DNA of 64,000 bases from Psychrobacter glacincola (GTDB lineage: Bacteria > Pseudomonadota > Gammaproteobacteria > Pseudomonadales > Moraxellaceae), in contig NZ_CAJGZK010000001.1 of the NCBI RefSeq assembly GCF_904846215.1, positions 62,001 through 126,000 on the forward strand, read 5' to 3'. Of the stretch, positions 53,401 through 63,045 are shown in pieces. Within the stretch, counting starts at the first letter, position 1; the number at the start of each line of letters is the position of its first letter. Both the position numbers and the translations under genes were made by a program. The notes under the pieces are model-generated. The model did no database searches and was not told the DNA's origin. It worked only from the letters and a program-made list of their open reading frames with translations.

Positions 53401-54424
53401 ATAAATCAAACGCATATAGTCCAAAATGCATAGAACCACAGGCTGGGTCAAGCATACGGATGCTACGTGGGTCTTTAAGCTTGCGGTACGGGATATAAAC
53501 GGGTTGTTTTAGTAACTCTTCCTGACTTAAAGACTCGCCTTCAACGCTATCAGTTTCAGGTAGTTGCTCAGCAGACTTTAAAAATACCTCAGTAGGTCGA
53601 CGCACCAGATAACTGCAACTGTCAATTAACGCCGTATTACCTTGAGTCATTTCATACCAGATACGCCCTAGGGTATTATCTGTTAAGAACTCCACTACAT
53701 AACGTGGCGTAAAAAACTGGTTACGTACTGCCATCTCTCTACTATTTCTAGGTGCTCGTGAAGCTGAACGCATTTTATCGATTTCATCACGACCATTCCA
53801 AAACTGGTAAATCCAACCAATAGTTTCATCCTCAGCCCAAAGCGCTTCAATTTCGTTATGGTTGATTTCTGCTAGTAATTCTAATAACGCTGTCTCTCGA
53901 GGAAACAGTCGACCTTGTGTACTATAACGATCAAACAATACCGCCAGATCTATACTGAACTCATCGAACAAACTAAATAAATAGTTACGATAAGCATCGC
54001 CTGTCTCGCCGTGGCTAGTACCAGCCAATTGACGATATAGCTGAAAGCCTTTCGAGCTTTGCCCTTTACCAACAGATTCCAATAAAAAATCGCGAGCCTC
54101 TGCCATACGCAAAGCAGCCAAGCGATTAAGCACAGTAAATGCTTGCTCTCGTACGATACGGCTTAACACTTGCTTGACTCTATCTTTATCGCTTTTGCCC
54201 GGTGTAGTGGCTAAATAGTGCTCTAAAGTTTCACGTAATATATGAGCCGTTTGGCGCTGACTATTATTCAAATGTGTCAAGGAACTGATATCTGCCACGG
54301 TGCCCTGTTTTGGGTCCATACCGTAAACTGCTTGCAACTGACGTGTGAACTCATCACTTAAAATTTCGCGTGCACTATTAACAAATCGTTGTAGTCGATT
54401 TCGGGTAGTTTGATCAAATGCCAT
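50435..54424 (-). CDS. pglX: BREX adenine-specific DNA methyltransferase PglX
   Basis: A 1329-residue methylase that marks host DNA at a non-palindromic adenine site so that BREX spares it. Motif I for SAM binding is LDPACGSMHFGLYAF and motif IV is VLMNPPFGEAS, of the N6-adenine N-P-P-F class. A target-recognition half follows and runs to the C terminus. The start at 54424 has AAGGA 8 bases upstream and follows the brxC stop by 10 bases; a longer frame from 54520 overlaps brxC and is not real. The recognised site cannot be read from sequence. Confidence 0.95.
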   Translation of the reverse strand: MAFDQTTRNRLQRFVNSAREILSDEFTRQLQAVYGMDPKQGTVADISSLTHLNNSQRQTAHILRETLEHYLATTPGKSDKDRVKQVLSRIVREQAFTVLNRLAALRMAEARDFLLESVGKGQSSKGFQLYRQLAGTSHGETGDAYRNYLFSLFDEFSIDLAVLFDRYSTQGRLFPRETALLELLAEINHNEIEALWAEDETIGWIYQFWNGRDEIDKMRSASRAPRNSREMAVRNQFFTPRYVVEFLTDNTLGRIWYEMTQGNTALIDSCSYLVRRPTEVFLKSAEQLPETDSVEGESLSQEELLKQPVYIPYRKLKDPRSIRMLDPACGSMHFGLYAFDLYEQIYLEAWQLEQELGPDAFQREANQHALQTSFANIDEFKAQIPKLIIENNIHGVDIDPRAVQIAGLSLWQRAQRAWQQQGVKPQQRPVIVKSNIVCAEPMPGDKDLLKEFTGKLHPPALGQLVEVIFDKMELAGEAGTLLKIEEEIQTAIDNARAQWETKKGSDSISDLFQDELEAATPQQELGFDLYGIDNETFWDDAEQLILKALNDYADRAEFDTDQKRLFAEDAAKGFAFIDLCRKRFDVVLMNPPFGEASSNSKKYIEHNYPHTKSNILASFVERGICIGSPQSRVGAITSRTCLYLPTMSGLREKVLGHTNEIALCADLGDGVLDAMVETSAYVIAPTQSTSLFYRLVTDSNKQELLKECCNINKSNKKVFISNAQNFRKLTDSPYCYWVDHKVIDKINLSTLEEAGATIKVGLQTGDDFRFLRNYWEVSPELVADSWVFYSKTEKAIPWHSPINLIVNWSSSGYEVKNFYDSKGKLRSRPQNIDAYFKPGFSYMNRSSRIVPYLVPKGCIPSAGRSQAFPYEGREIDALAICASNVGSAVARFRGENFGRPKFQVGMIQQLPFIQLSSELNNNLNNTITSAINSAKDYYATDETTLDFIGSPDLTIKYQPKTNFSTLLGHENELSLAHCYGLTAEEYEELQLDLQQAVSLRKVHEETEEAELGVQAATNHLSWLVGRAFGRWQEQVQSVRTNDIYAELPKQPPAFNFENPQNKLGRTGIADLDSLIQALDVIANPDLSEKCLALLGASDWKAYLGKSSKFFSTHYDQYSQNRRYTPIYWPLQTISGSYTLWIYYHRLNEQTLYTCINDFVEPKLAIVTADLNTLRNKSARSTEEEKELAQLTDLEAELKDFRDELLRLAKFWKPNLNDGVQITAAPLWKLFQHKAWQKKLKGTWEKLEDGEYDWAHLAGSIWPERVLRKCHQDRSLAIAHDVEDIFWHEVEIPIMRGKKPTGDTKTEWQPKNLTDTELTALIKQTVIGSK

Positions 54425-54434
54425 CTGTTTTTCC

Positions 54435-57400
54435 TTACCCTTTATCAGTAATAGAATGATTACTATGCGAACCATCAAGTGAAACAAGCAACTCAAACTC
54501 TTCAGCATGACGCAACTCACCGCGCAGTTGTTCTAACTTTGTGATAAGTTGATTCAGATCAGTCATATTCGTGATATAGGCCTTTGCTTGTATATTACGA
54601 GTAATGAGTGTCTTTCCCTCTTGTTTTTGTACCTCTTGTTCTTCATCCAACTTAGCTTTTAGACGCTGCTGGCTAGTACGCTTGATATTTCTTTTAATCT
54701 CCTGCAGCTGATTCTGAATACTATAATCCTGATTGACCAATTTGCGCAGCCCAATCAAGTCTTCACTAACAGATATAGACAAGTTTTCCAAATCTAAAAA
54801 TACAGTATGTTGTTCTTGCTGCGTTAACTCTTGCCATTCCGCTATAGCAGTTACTTCTTGTTGAGCTTCTTTAATACGTTCAGCTTGCTCAGTTTGCATG
54901 ATCACAACCGTATTACGGACATGACTCTTAATACTGGTTAAGTAACTAGCAAACTCTACGCTGTATTTAAAAAATTCAGCTTGGTTGAGGCGCTCACTCA
55001 TATTATCGAGCACTTCTGCTAAGTCCATTTTTAATATACTGGGAGTTCCACTATCTGGTAACGAGTTAATCTCATTACGATGCTGCTGTAGTTTTCTTAA
55101 ATCAGTCTCTAATCCTTGCTGTAGAGCAAGTGTGAGATCAGCCGACCATTTCAGACTATTATAAAATTCTGAATCCTCTCCCCCTAGTCGCGCTGATACA
55201 TCAGACCCATCAGTAGAGAGTACTTCTGTAATATTATTAGTTAACGCTTCAATACGATCTGATCCTGGTAAATCCATGCTTTTCAGTTTTTCTGTTAAAG
55301 GGGCATATTTACGCTGTAATAAAGGAAATAGCTTAATAGCCGCCTTGCTTATTTCATCTTCTAACGGTACTACAATATCACCGCTTAGTTCAGTCAAGCG
55401 ACTAGCCGCATTTGCAAGAACTTCCATACTTGGACGCTCTTCACGCAAAGACACACCTATAGATTTAAACGTATTATTAGTTTTTAAGGCGTCAATCGCT
55501 TTTTGTCCATTAACAGTCACTTCGCGCCCGGCAACTTTTAGTTTAATTTCTCCTGCCAACAACATAGCAGAAATTAGATAACGCACAGTATCTGGCGACC
55601 AACCATAAGGAGCGTCGGTAAAGATATCACTGAGGCGCTTGCCCTCAATAGAACCTTGGCGTTCGACCATGTCACGGATACTTGTAATGGCCTTATGATC
55701 TGTATTAATCGTAGCATTACCACTAGTACGCTGTATTAATCCAAGCGGGTCAATATCACTGGTAATACCTGATAAGCTATTAGTACTAAGGAATTTTTCT
55801 GCTAGGTTGGTATTCACTCGCACAGGCGCCTCACTGTAACGTTCAAATACTTGCGCCGCCACAATAGCTAAATGTTTACGTCCTGCTTCAATAAGATCTT
55901 GGTTAATACTTTCAACAGCCGTTACTTCTCCACGAAATACAAAAGACCCTTGCAATAAGCTACGCTTAATTAAGCGTACAAGTTCACTAAGCTTACGTTT
56001 AGAGATTTCTATCTGGCCTGCACAATACTCTTTAACTTCTTGATCTGGCTCATTACGATACTTACTAGCGATTTCACGACATCGATAAATATCTCTAGTG
56101 AGATCTATCATCTCAGGCGTAGTGCGACCGACAATGAAAATATTGTGCTTTGCAAGTTTCTCACGGCTTTCACTGATTAAGCGTGCTTTTGTAGCCTCGT
56201 AGTCTTTAGGATCAACTAATTCAGCTATTGTTTGTACTGCATTACGCTCACCTAATAAAGACGCAGGAACCCCATTCTCATTTTGAGATTTTAGACCGGT
56301 TTGTACTGATAAGGAGCCATTTAATTGTGTTGATGGCAAAGGTGAATATGCTTCTTTCAAACACTCGTTTTGAATACGACTTAGCTCGATAGGCCGTAAA
56401 GGTATGGTTGCACGCTCTTGCTCTATGTTATTAAGCTTTTCACTAAAGAAGCATAGATTACCTTCTTGCTCACCAAAAGGAACAATGGCATCGTTAATAA
56501 GCTCATCAACTGCTTTTTTCACTGCATCAGCATTAGATGCCGACATAATATCTGAATGCATAAGGCTGGTTATATTTTGCAATGAAATTGGTAAATTACC
56601 TAAAATTTGCAACACACATACAGTCTTAGCAATATCTTGATGTAACTCTGAGTCTGAAAAACGAATTTTAACTTTACCAACTGATTGATAAAGTGCTGGA
56701 TAACCTTTTTCAATATCTTTTTTCAAAGAGTCAAATAAAGTAACCGTATTGGCTAACCAACCTACCGGCTGATTTGCAATAGGCTTGGTGACATCAGTCC
56801 CCTCAACCAAAATATCTTGGACGACTTTAATCGCTGAACGTAAACCAATACCCCCCGTCGATTTAGCTAAAGAGCCTAACAGATGTAGCAAAATATCAAA
56901 ATGTGCTGGCAAGAATGGATAGAGATTAATAAAAGTCTGCTTATCAAAGTCAGCGCCGTAAGCGCGTGCATCTACAAGCTTTGTATGGTTACGTAGAGCT
57001 TGACCATGATTATCAAATAGATTCCCTAGTGTTGTTTCACCTGCTGGTGACTTACTGAGCAGACGACTATAACAAATCTCTTTGATGTCATTAGCTTCGA
57101 GATCTATTTGTATCGGGAAGCGGTCTTTCAACTTATATAGTTCAGGAGAATTAAGCGAAGCTTTTGGGTCATCTTCTGTGAGTGTTTGCTGTGCGGTACC
57201 GATTACCCAAACCTTACCATTACCAATATTTTTTAAGTTTTTGGCCAAGCCGTCCAAGTTGAGAATGAGGTTTTGTCGGGAGCCAACGTACTGACCTACT
57301 TCATCGATAATAAAAATGATGTGTTCTTTACCCGAAGCCTCACGGGCTATTTCAATCATTTCCTCTACACGATCATTTTCAAAACGGATTACTTCGCTGT

Positions 57401-58094
57401 CCTCAGTGTTAAATGATGATGCCGTTTTGAATAGTGTTGGATACATCTGGTGTGCTATTTCAGGAATAACACTATCAACAATCAAGTCATCATTGCGATA
57501 ATCATCCCATTCCTCTCCTTCAGTGTAATCCCTAAAAATTTGTAAAAACTCATCATGACGTTTTTCTTTTTTTAACTTTCTTTCAAAAGCTGCTACTTTC
57601 AAATTACGAGAATAACCTGCCCATTGTAGAACTTTGTAGTACAGGACTGTAGATACCTCTTCCATTGTCGCACCAGCCAGCTGCTCACTAGCTAAGTCAA
57701 GCATAAGGACAGCCGCAGGAAATCTTTTTGACACAGAAGCTAGCAAAGCCTTCGTGGTTGATTTTTTAAATCTATCCTGAAGATGCTGGATAAAAGGAGT
57801 GCCATCAATCTTAATATTATCGTCAAAAGCTAAACCTAAATACTTTGTAAAAGAGCTCTTCCCTGAACCATAGAAACCTGAAACCCAGACACCTACCTCA
57901 TTCTGCCCGCCTGCTTCCATAGCTGCTTGCATTTTACTAAGTAGTTTTTCAAATTGCTCTTCGATGCTCTCAGTGACAACATACTCAGATATCTCAGCTT
58001 TTAAACGTTCCTCTTGAGATACCCCATAAGTAATGACCTTTTCAATAGTGCGGTAAATATCTTTATTATTATCAAATAAGCTTTTAATTTCCAT
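54435..58094 (-). CDS. brxC: BREX P-loop ATPase BrxC
   Basis: A 1219-residue ATPase, a core BREX component. Walker A is FYGSGKSSFTKYLG at about residues 69-82, and Walker B is IIFIIDEVGQYVG near residue 262. The C-terminal third is mostly helical coiled coil, ending in LDEEQEVQKQEGK and an Asn-Ser-His tail. It follows brxB by 40 bases and precedes pglX by 10. It is thought to bind nucleic acid and to associate with BrxB and PglZ or PglX in a defence complex; that is family knowledge. Confidence 0.95.
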   Translation of the reverse strand: MEIKSLFDNNKDIYRTIEKVITYGVSQEERLKAEISEYVVTESIEEQFEKLLSKMQAAMEAGGQNEVGVWVSGFYGSGKSSFTKYLGLAFDDNIKIDGTPFIQHLQDRFKKSTTKALLASVSKRFPAAVLMLDLASEQLAGATMEEVSTVLYYKVLQWAGYSRNLKVAAFERKLKKEKRHDEFLQIFRDYTEGEEWDDYRNDDLIVDSVIPEIAHQMYPTLFKTASSFNTEDSEVIRFENDRVEEMIEIAREASGKEHIIFIIDEVGQYVGSRQNLILNLDGLAKNLKNIGNGKVWVIGTAQQTLTEDDPKASLNSPELYKLKDRFPIQIDLEANDIKEICYSRLLSKSPAGETTLGNLFDNHGQALRNHTKLVDARAYGADFDKQTFINLYPFLPAHFDILLHLLGSLAKSTGGIGLRSAIKVVQDILVEGTDVTKPIANQPVGWLANTVTLFDSLKKDIEKGYPALYQSVGKVKIRFSDSELHQDIAKTVCVLQILGNLPISLQNITSLMHSDIMSASNADAVKKAVDELINDAIVPFGEQEGNLCFFSEKLNNIEQERATIPLRPIELSRIQNECLKEAYSPLPSTQLNGSLSVQTGLKSQNENGVPASLLGERNAVQTIAELVDPKDYEATKARLISESREKLAKHNIFIVGRTTPEMIDLTRDIYRCREIASKYRNEPDQEVKEYCAGQIEISKRKLSELVRLIKRSLLQGSFVFRGEVTAVESINQDLIEAGRKHLAIVAAQVFERYSEAPVRVNTNLAEKFLSTNSLSGITSDIDPLGLIQRTSGNATINTDHKAITSIRDMVERQGSIEGKRLSDIFTDAPYGWSPDTVRYLISAMLLAGEIKLKVAGREVTVNGQKAIDALKTNNTFKSIGVSLREERPSMEVLANAASRLTELSGDIVVPLEDEISKAAIKLFPLLQRKYAPLTEKLKSMDLPGSDRIEALTNNITEVLSTDGSDVSARLGGEDSEFYNSLKWSADLTLALQQGLETDLRKLQQHRNEINSLPDSGTPSILKMDLAEVLDNMSERLNQAEFFKYSVEFASYLTSIKSHVRNTVVIMQTEQAERIKEAQQEVTAIAEWQELTQQEQHTVFLDLENLSISVSEDLIGLRKLVNQDYSIQNQLQEIKRNIKRTSQQRLKAKLDEEQEVQKQEGKTLITRNIQAKAYITNMTDLNQLITKLEQLRGELRHAEEFELLVSLDGSHSNHSITDKG

Positions 58095-58134
58095 TATATA
58101 TCCCTAAGTAAATCTCATTAATTAATTCAGATTA

Positions 58135-58746
58135 TCAGCCACCGACATGTACTGAACGGTAGTTACCATCTTCCGGATAAAACCCTAAAAACTTAAGTTG
58201 GGTTTTACCTGTCCTCATACCTGGATAAAAAAATATAGTAGGTACATGAAACTTACCTTGAAGTTGGCTTTCCATAGACCCTATACGGAGATAAGGATGA
58301 AGGGCTTCAATATCTGACACTAATAAAATTGAGTTCGGTTTACCTTCAAGATCGGATAACTTAGCTTCAAGCTTATTTTGTAATGCGTTTTTTTTGGTAA
58401 GTGCTTCTGCTAATGATTTATTGGTTTTTTGCCACTGCAAACCTAAGTTTTCTGCTGAATCTCTATTCTCAAGAGCTGCTGAATCTTGCTTTTCCCAAGT
58501 TTTCTTAATAAAAGCAGGCATTTCATCAAAGACTTCTTGTACGGCTTTAGCCATAGAGAAAATATGCACGTCCCAACCTTCATTTCGGAGTTTTGCTGCC
58601 CATGCAGGAAGCTGCCGCTTTATTTTTAATATTTTTTGTGGATCAAAGATTAAATAAAAGATAGGCTCGAAGCTGGCATGACCAAACTCTCGGCCTACTC
58701 TCACTCGCTCCATTAACTCATTAAAATCAGTATTGAGCGATGACAT
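58135..58746 (-). CDS. brxB: BREX protein BrxB (DUF1788)
   Basis: A 203-residue protein of the DUF1788 family. Recognisable text is GREFGHASFEPIFYLIFDPQKIL near the N terminus (split) and, close to the C terminus, VPTIFFYPGMRTGKTQLKFLGF followed by NYRSVHVGG. It overlaps brxA by 20 bases, so the two are co-translated. BrxB is needed in type I BREX but has no known enzymatic activity. The position between brxA and brxC is the standard one. Confidence 0.93.
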   Translation of the reverse strand: MSSLNTDFNELMERVRVGREFGHASFEPIFYLIFDPQKILKIKRQLPAWAAKLRNEGWDVHIFSMAKAVQEVFDEMPAFIKKTWEKQDSAALENRDSAENLGLQWQKTNKSLAEALTKKNALQNKLEAKLSDLEGKPNSILLVSDIEALHPYLRIGSMESQLQGKFHVPTIFFYPGMRTGKTQLKFLGFYPEDGNYRSVHVGG

Positions 58747-59521
58747 CTATTACCTCCTCCATTTTTTTAAACTGCCAACTGATGCGAGTCACATCACCTG
58801 CTGACTGCACAATTAACCAGTTATTTTTTGCTAGTGTTCTTAACTCATCACGTACTTCATTAGGCTCCATACCAAAAAGCTTCCAGGACTCATGACTAAT
58901 GATTGCGTTATCACCTAGACCGTTAAAATGTAGAAAGTGAGCTAAATATAAAGAAGTGTTTAAATGAATACGGATAGGTTGAATGGTTCGCGTAGGCGAT
59001 CTACCTGACGACAATAGATTATAGTCAGCACAGCAACCAATAATATAAGAAGATACACGTTTAACAACCGAGTCTGCCCATGGTTTTTGCGTTTTCCCTT
59101 CATCTATAGCATGGGCCATAAAATCCCGAGCATCTTCAGTAGTTATTGTATCGTGACCACCTAAGTAACGGTTCCAATATACTTCTATAATAAAATCCTG
59201 TAGGACTTTATTGGCTTGTGCAGTGTGTATCAAAAATAGCTGATTAATATCTTGTGATGATAAAACTGGAGCCAGTTTTTTTAAATGAACAGCTACATTA
59301 GTTTTAATATATCGGGGTGAGAAACACTCAGCAATAATATTGCGCAGTCGACGTGCCGTGACCATTGGAAACAAACCAGAACTTAGTGCCTCTTCATATA
59401 ACTCAGAAACCGTCATACCATGTTGGTATATCTCCAATAGAAGCTTAGTTTCATTAACGAGGCCTAGGCCGGCTCCCAGTTGCGTAGTATAAAATTGATT
59501 TCGAGAAATATCTGAACTCAT
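58727..59521 (-). CDS. brxA: BREX protein BrxA (DUF1819)
   Basis: A 264-residue protein of the DUF1819 family, with winged-helix-like DNA-binding structure known for its homologues. Typical text is GAGLGLVNETKLLLEIYQ, TARRLRNIIAECFSPRYI and VYWNRYLGGHDTITTEDARDF. Its ATG overlaps the brxE stop in a TAATG, and its end overlaps brxB by 20 bases, so the first three genes form one coupled block. The start is well set by that overlap. Confidence 0.93.
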   Translation of the reverse strand: MSSDISRNQFYTTQLGAGLGLVNETKLLLEIYQHGMTVSELYEEALSSGLFPMVTARRLRNIIAECFSPRYIKTNVAVHLKKLAPVLSSQDINQLFLIHTAQANKVLQDFIIEVYWNRYLGGHDTITTEDARDFMAHAIDEGKTQKPWADSVVKRVSSYIIGCCADYNLLSSGRSPTRTIQPIRIHLNTSLYLAHFLHFNGLGDNAIISHESWKLFGMEPNEVRDELRTLAKNNWLIVQSAGDVTRISWQFKKMEEVIDVIAQY

Positions 59522-60009
59522 TATGCTTCCTTCATATAAGGAAAGCTTTTATAGCCTTTTTTAAAGGCATTAAGATAGTGACTCGCTGCTACTTTCAGCA
59601 TAAGCTCTAAACCCTCATCATTAAATACACCTACATTGACAGGCCCTTCAGACTTTTCAACCTCACTGTAGACCAGCTGTTCCAATGCTTCAACAGCACT
59701 ATCTTTACTTAGCAGTCTTTCTTTCATATCGATATTTTGCACTGCTTTGGAAACTTCTCTTTCAAGTGAGTCTGGTAGCCTGTATAGATGATAGTTTTCA
59801 CCTACACCGATATATTCATCGTGTACCAATAATGCTGCCTCACACACTCCATGATACTGTGCTAACAGCATTGTTCTAGGATATGGATACATAAGGAAAG
59901 CTGGACTAGATGCACCGAGAAAATTACTTCCCCACCAATCGAATTGACTCTTTTCACCCAGATAGCCAATTAAAAATCGATAATTCAATACTAAGTCTAC
60001 AATTGGCAT
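59521..60009 (-). CDS. brxE: BrxE family protein, first gene of the BREX operon
   Basis: A 162-residue protein. The text FLIGYLGEKSQFDWWGSNFL, PYPRTMLLAQYHGVCEAALLVHDE and YHLYRLPDSLE fits the BrxE family. BrxE is the hallmark first gene of type 6 BREX, while the rest of this operon ends with BrxL as in type I, so the layout is mixed. It overlaps brxA by one base (TAATG). GGAA lies upstream of the ATG. The role of BrxE is not known. The promoter should lie in the AT-rich gap to its left in transcription order, 60010-60110. Confidence 0.78.
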   Translation of the reverse strand: MPIVDLVLNYRFLIGYLGEKSQFDWWGSNFLGASSPAFLMYPYPRTMLLAQYHGVCEAALLVHDEYIGVGENYHLYRLPDSLEREVSKAVQNIDMKERLLSKDSAVEALEQLVYSEVEKSEGPVNVGVFNDEGLELMLKVAASHYLNAFKKGYKSFPYMKEA

Positions 60010-60523
60010 TTTTCAAAATTCCATAAAATTCATATTTATTATTAAAATAATCTATACATGCTAACATTCTTATAAACATACCTAACAAGCAATTGTCTAA
60101 TTTTTCTGAAAAATTGTTCAATATTGCTCTATTACACTATCCGTCGTACCAAACGAATAGTGAATAGTCTCATAAAGTAGTGATCAAGAGCATAAACGAT
60201 GGATTATTTAAACTGTTCCGCCATTAAAAAATGATAAGTATTAGCTTTTATTTCGGGCTTACTTTTTAGATGTCCTATTATATAGTGCATTTTTCTACTC
60301 ATAGTATAGGATTTCAAAGCGTCCTAACCTTGTCGGATTTCATGTACTATATGCTATCGCATTAGTAATATTCAGGATAACTCTCCGAACTGCTTTTCGG
60401 TAGCTGAAATATTGCCATTTTGATTTTATTGATGGCTTCGGCTTTAAGTGGTGTACTGTATTAGGTTCTTCATTTTTTGTCCATGATAAACCTTACCTAT
60501 TACGCTTAGTTTAATAGGTTTGA
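60010..60523. other. Gap between brxE and the IS630 relic
   Basis: About 510 bases, AT-rich. No gene is seen. An imperfect inverted repeat around 60271-60311 (TCCTAT...ATAGGA) could be a mobile-element end or a hairpin. The BREX promoter should lie just outside brxE. Confidence 0.4.
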
Positions 60524-60903
60524 TACTATGGTGTCTTCAGCGTAGCTCAGTTTGCGCTTGATTACTTTGAGCACAACATTAACAGCAGCATATTCTACCA
60601 ATGATGCAAATACACGCTAATTCCAAGTCTTAAAACCAAATGCGTGATTGTCATTGATAATGCTAAGTTTCATAAAAATAAATGCATTCAAAAGCTATTG
60701 AACAGACATGGCTATCGTATCCTATGGCTGCCGCCTACAGCCCAGACTTGAAGCATATCAAAAAGAAATGGGCACAAGTGAAGTTTCTACGCCAAGGCTG
60801 GATGCAAAATGACTTATCTAAATTAGTTTATGATACTTGCCCTAGACATAACAATTTTATTTTGAACCGACTATCTCACGAGAGTCATTCAGCAATTATA
60901 TAA
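60524..60903 (+). pseudogene. IS630-family transposase relic (C-terminal part)
   Basis: A decayed DDE transposase. From 60551 one frame reads FALDYFEHNINSSIFYQ, an in-frame TGA, then TLIPSLKTKCVIVIDNAKFHKNK (contains the second catalytic Asp of the DDE core), ending in ILWLPP. It shifts at about 60722 into a second frame with AAYSPDLKHIKKKWAQVKFLRQGW and ends near 60903. IS630 proteins have CVIVMDNASFHK and LPAYSPDLNPIEKKWA here. The N-terminal half is missing, so it is an inert fragment. It may mark the join between the BREX and ATPase/HNH modules. Confidence 0.85.
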
Positions 60904-61100
60904 TCAAGCAAAAAATGATTACGATGATGAAACACTGGAGTATTATATTGATATGCAGGATGAGCTTTTGGCTAGTAATCACTCGTTTGTAAGAAATATG
61001 ATTGAAAAATTGGGTGGTGGATTGCTAGCATATTTTTTTGAATTTAATATACTATTGAACAATAATCCTTTGAAATTAAACTGAAGAACTTTGGAAAAGT

Positions 61101-63044
61101 ATGAAAAGTTTACAGCTCGCTAAAAATATAAAATTAGAAATCTTAAGACTTCTTGCTCAACAAGAAGAAAAGCTATTCAATAAAATTGATTCTGTAAGTT
61201 TTTTCGACTCAATATTAGATTTACGGACTAAACCATCTACGGACCCTAGGTTTGCAGATGCTAGACTCGACTTGCAACAGCACTACGTAAATAATAATGA
61301 TTGGACACTGGAAGAAATATTACTCGATAGGTATGATTTCACCAATTCTGATGAAAATTTTTTCAAACTTCTTAATCTAGTTATATCCCCTACTGTCAAT
61401 AATACGGAAGAAGAAGTAAAGTTTTTCTATTACACCCTAAATCCAATATTTAACAGCCACTCACTTGAATATCGCTTAAAAAGCATTAATGAACATGGTA
61501 TCTCAATATTTGAGTTAGATACTTTGGATAGTGAGAACCAATTCAAAGATATAGTTGATAATCATATCCCAATTTTTGTTAATAAAGATAAAGATGTTAA
61601 TATAATAGAGAAGCTAAATAAAAATCACCCTTTTTATATCTTGCTTAATCCAACAACATGGGATGATTATTCAAATAAAAATCAATTCACATTGTCAGTT
61701 CAATATAAAGATCAACACACAACATTAGGATCGTTGAAAATAATATCAATTGACTCCAAAAGTACAACACTGAGCTTGTCATACCAACTTACAAAGCTAG
61801 AAAAAGAATATTGTTCATTGGGAGAGAAAATTGACTACTATAAAAGCATCAAGGATTTTTTCGGAAACGATTATTTAAGTATCTTAAAAGCTTTTAATGA
61901 TGTTGCTTTTTTTCCACAAATAAGTGAGTCTTTTGAGAACTCTTCGGATTTCAAAAATAGTTTAATCAGGTCTGATGGTCAAGAGCAGTTAATGCGTCAA
62001 GCACGTTATATTATTGATGGTTATGATCTAAGTAATCTTTATTCGTTTGAATATCTCTACAAGCCCAATTACTCAAATGATATTGATACTTTAAATATAC
62101 CTTTTAATTTTAATGATAACTCTATCCTTCCTAATAGGATTTATGCGCTTATTGGTGAGAATGGTGTCGGTAAAACCCAATTAGTTTCAAAACTACCGAT
62201 AGATTTAGCTAGTCACGTATTAGATACTTTCACTCCTAAAACACCACTTTTCAGCAAAGTTATTGCTGTCTCTTATAGTGTTTTTGATGATTTTAAAATC
62301 CCAAAAAGCTCATCAAAAATTAATTATATATATTGTGGTTTAAGACAAGAAAGAAACGGTGAAAAATATACGCTTACTAAAGGTGATTTAAAGGAAAGAT
62401 TTTTTAGCTCCATTCAAAAAGTTCAAGAAAGTAAAAGGTTCGATAGTTGGTGTGAAATTGTTGACAATTTCTTTCCAAAAAATACAGTCGATCAATGGAA
62501 AATATGGAATGAATCTAATCTTGAATACGAATTAAATATTACTGAAATTAGTAATTCTCTCAATAACTTCAGTTCAGGTCAGTCAATTTTTATTTTTATT
62601 TTAACGGAAATATTAGCGAATATTCGCTACGATTCATTAATTATATTTGATGAGCCAGAAACGCACTTGCATCCGAATGCTATTTCTCAGCTCATTAATA
62701 GTATTCACCTATTAGTTAAAAAGTTCCAATCGTACTGTATTATTGCAACTCACTCTCCAATCATTGTACAAGGTATTCTGTCTAAAAATGTTTATGTTAT
62801 AAGAAATGAAAATAATATTTTAAGTGCCAAACATCCTTCCATTGAAACATTTGGAGAGAATTTAACCAAAATTACAGATGATATCTTTGGTGCCAGAGAT
62901 ACAACCTCTCAATTCAAAAATGAATTGCAAATATTAATTAATAAAGGTTATCGTTATAACGAAATTATAAATTTACTTAAAACGAACAATGTACCTCTTA
63001 GCTTAAATCTTACTATTCTATTAAATAGTATGGTATCGAATTAA
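61101..63044 (+). CDS. SMC/ABC-like ATPase of a Septu-like defence pair (extended PtuA-like)
   Basis: A 647-residue protein whose C-terminal half is an ABC-type ATPase: Walker A GENGVGKTQ near residues 352-360, a signature-like FSSGQSIFIFILTE near residue 492, Walker B SLIIFDEPETHLHP and a switch His in ATHSP. About 345 residues lie in front of Walker A and do not match a motif I know; PtuA of Septu normally begins with the ATPase. The gene is very AT-rich, unlike the core genes, and sits in a defence island. It is followed at one base by an HNH nuclease gene, the typical PtuA-PtuB order. It probably senses phage or DNA and licenses the nuclease. Confidence 0.82.
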   Translation: MKSLQLAKNIKLEILRLLAQQEEKLFNKIDSVSFFDSILDLRTKPSTDPRFADARLDLQQHYVNNNDWTLEEILLDRYDFTNSDENFFKLLNLVISPTVNNTEEEVKFFYYTLNPIFNSHSLEYRLKSINEHGISIFELDTLDSENQFKDIVDNHIPIFVNKDKDVNIIEKLNKNHPFYILLNPTTWDDYSNKNQFTLSVQYKDQHTTLGSLKIISIDSKSTTLSLSYQLTKLEKEYCSLGEKIDYYKSIKDFFGNDYLSILKAFNDVAFFPQISESFENSSDFKNSLIRSDGQEQLMRQARYIIDGYDLSNLYSFEYLYKPNYSNDIDTLNIPFNFNDNSILPNRIYALIGENGVGKTQLVSKLPIDLASHVLDTFTPKTPLFSKVIAVSYSVFDDFKIPKSSSKINYIYCGLRQERNGEKYTLTKGDLKERFFSSIQKVQESKRFDSWCEIVDNFFPKNTVDQWKIWNESNLEYELNITEISNSLNNFSSGQSIFIFILTEILANIRYDSLIIFDEPETHLHPNAISQLINSIHLLVKKFQSYCIIATHSPIIVQGILSKNVYVIRNENNILSAKHPSIETFGENLTKITDDIFGARDTTSQFKNELQILINKGYRYNEIINLLKTNNVPLSLNLTILLNSMVSN

Positions 63045-63045
63045 T

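Noticed and set aside
45813-60009. Plain type 6 BREX
   Set aside because: BrxE is present, but there is no BrxD or BrxHI helicase gene and BrxL is present.
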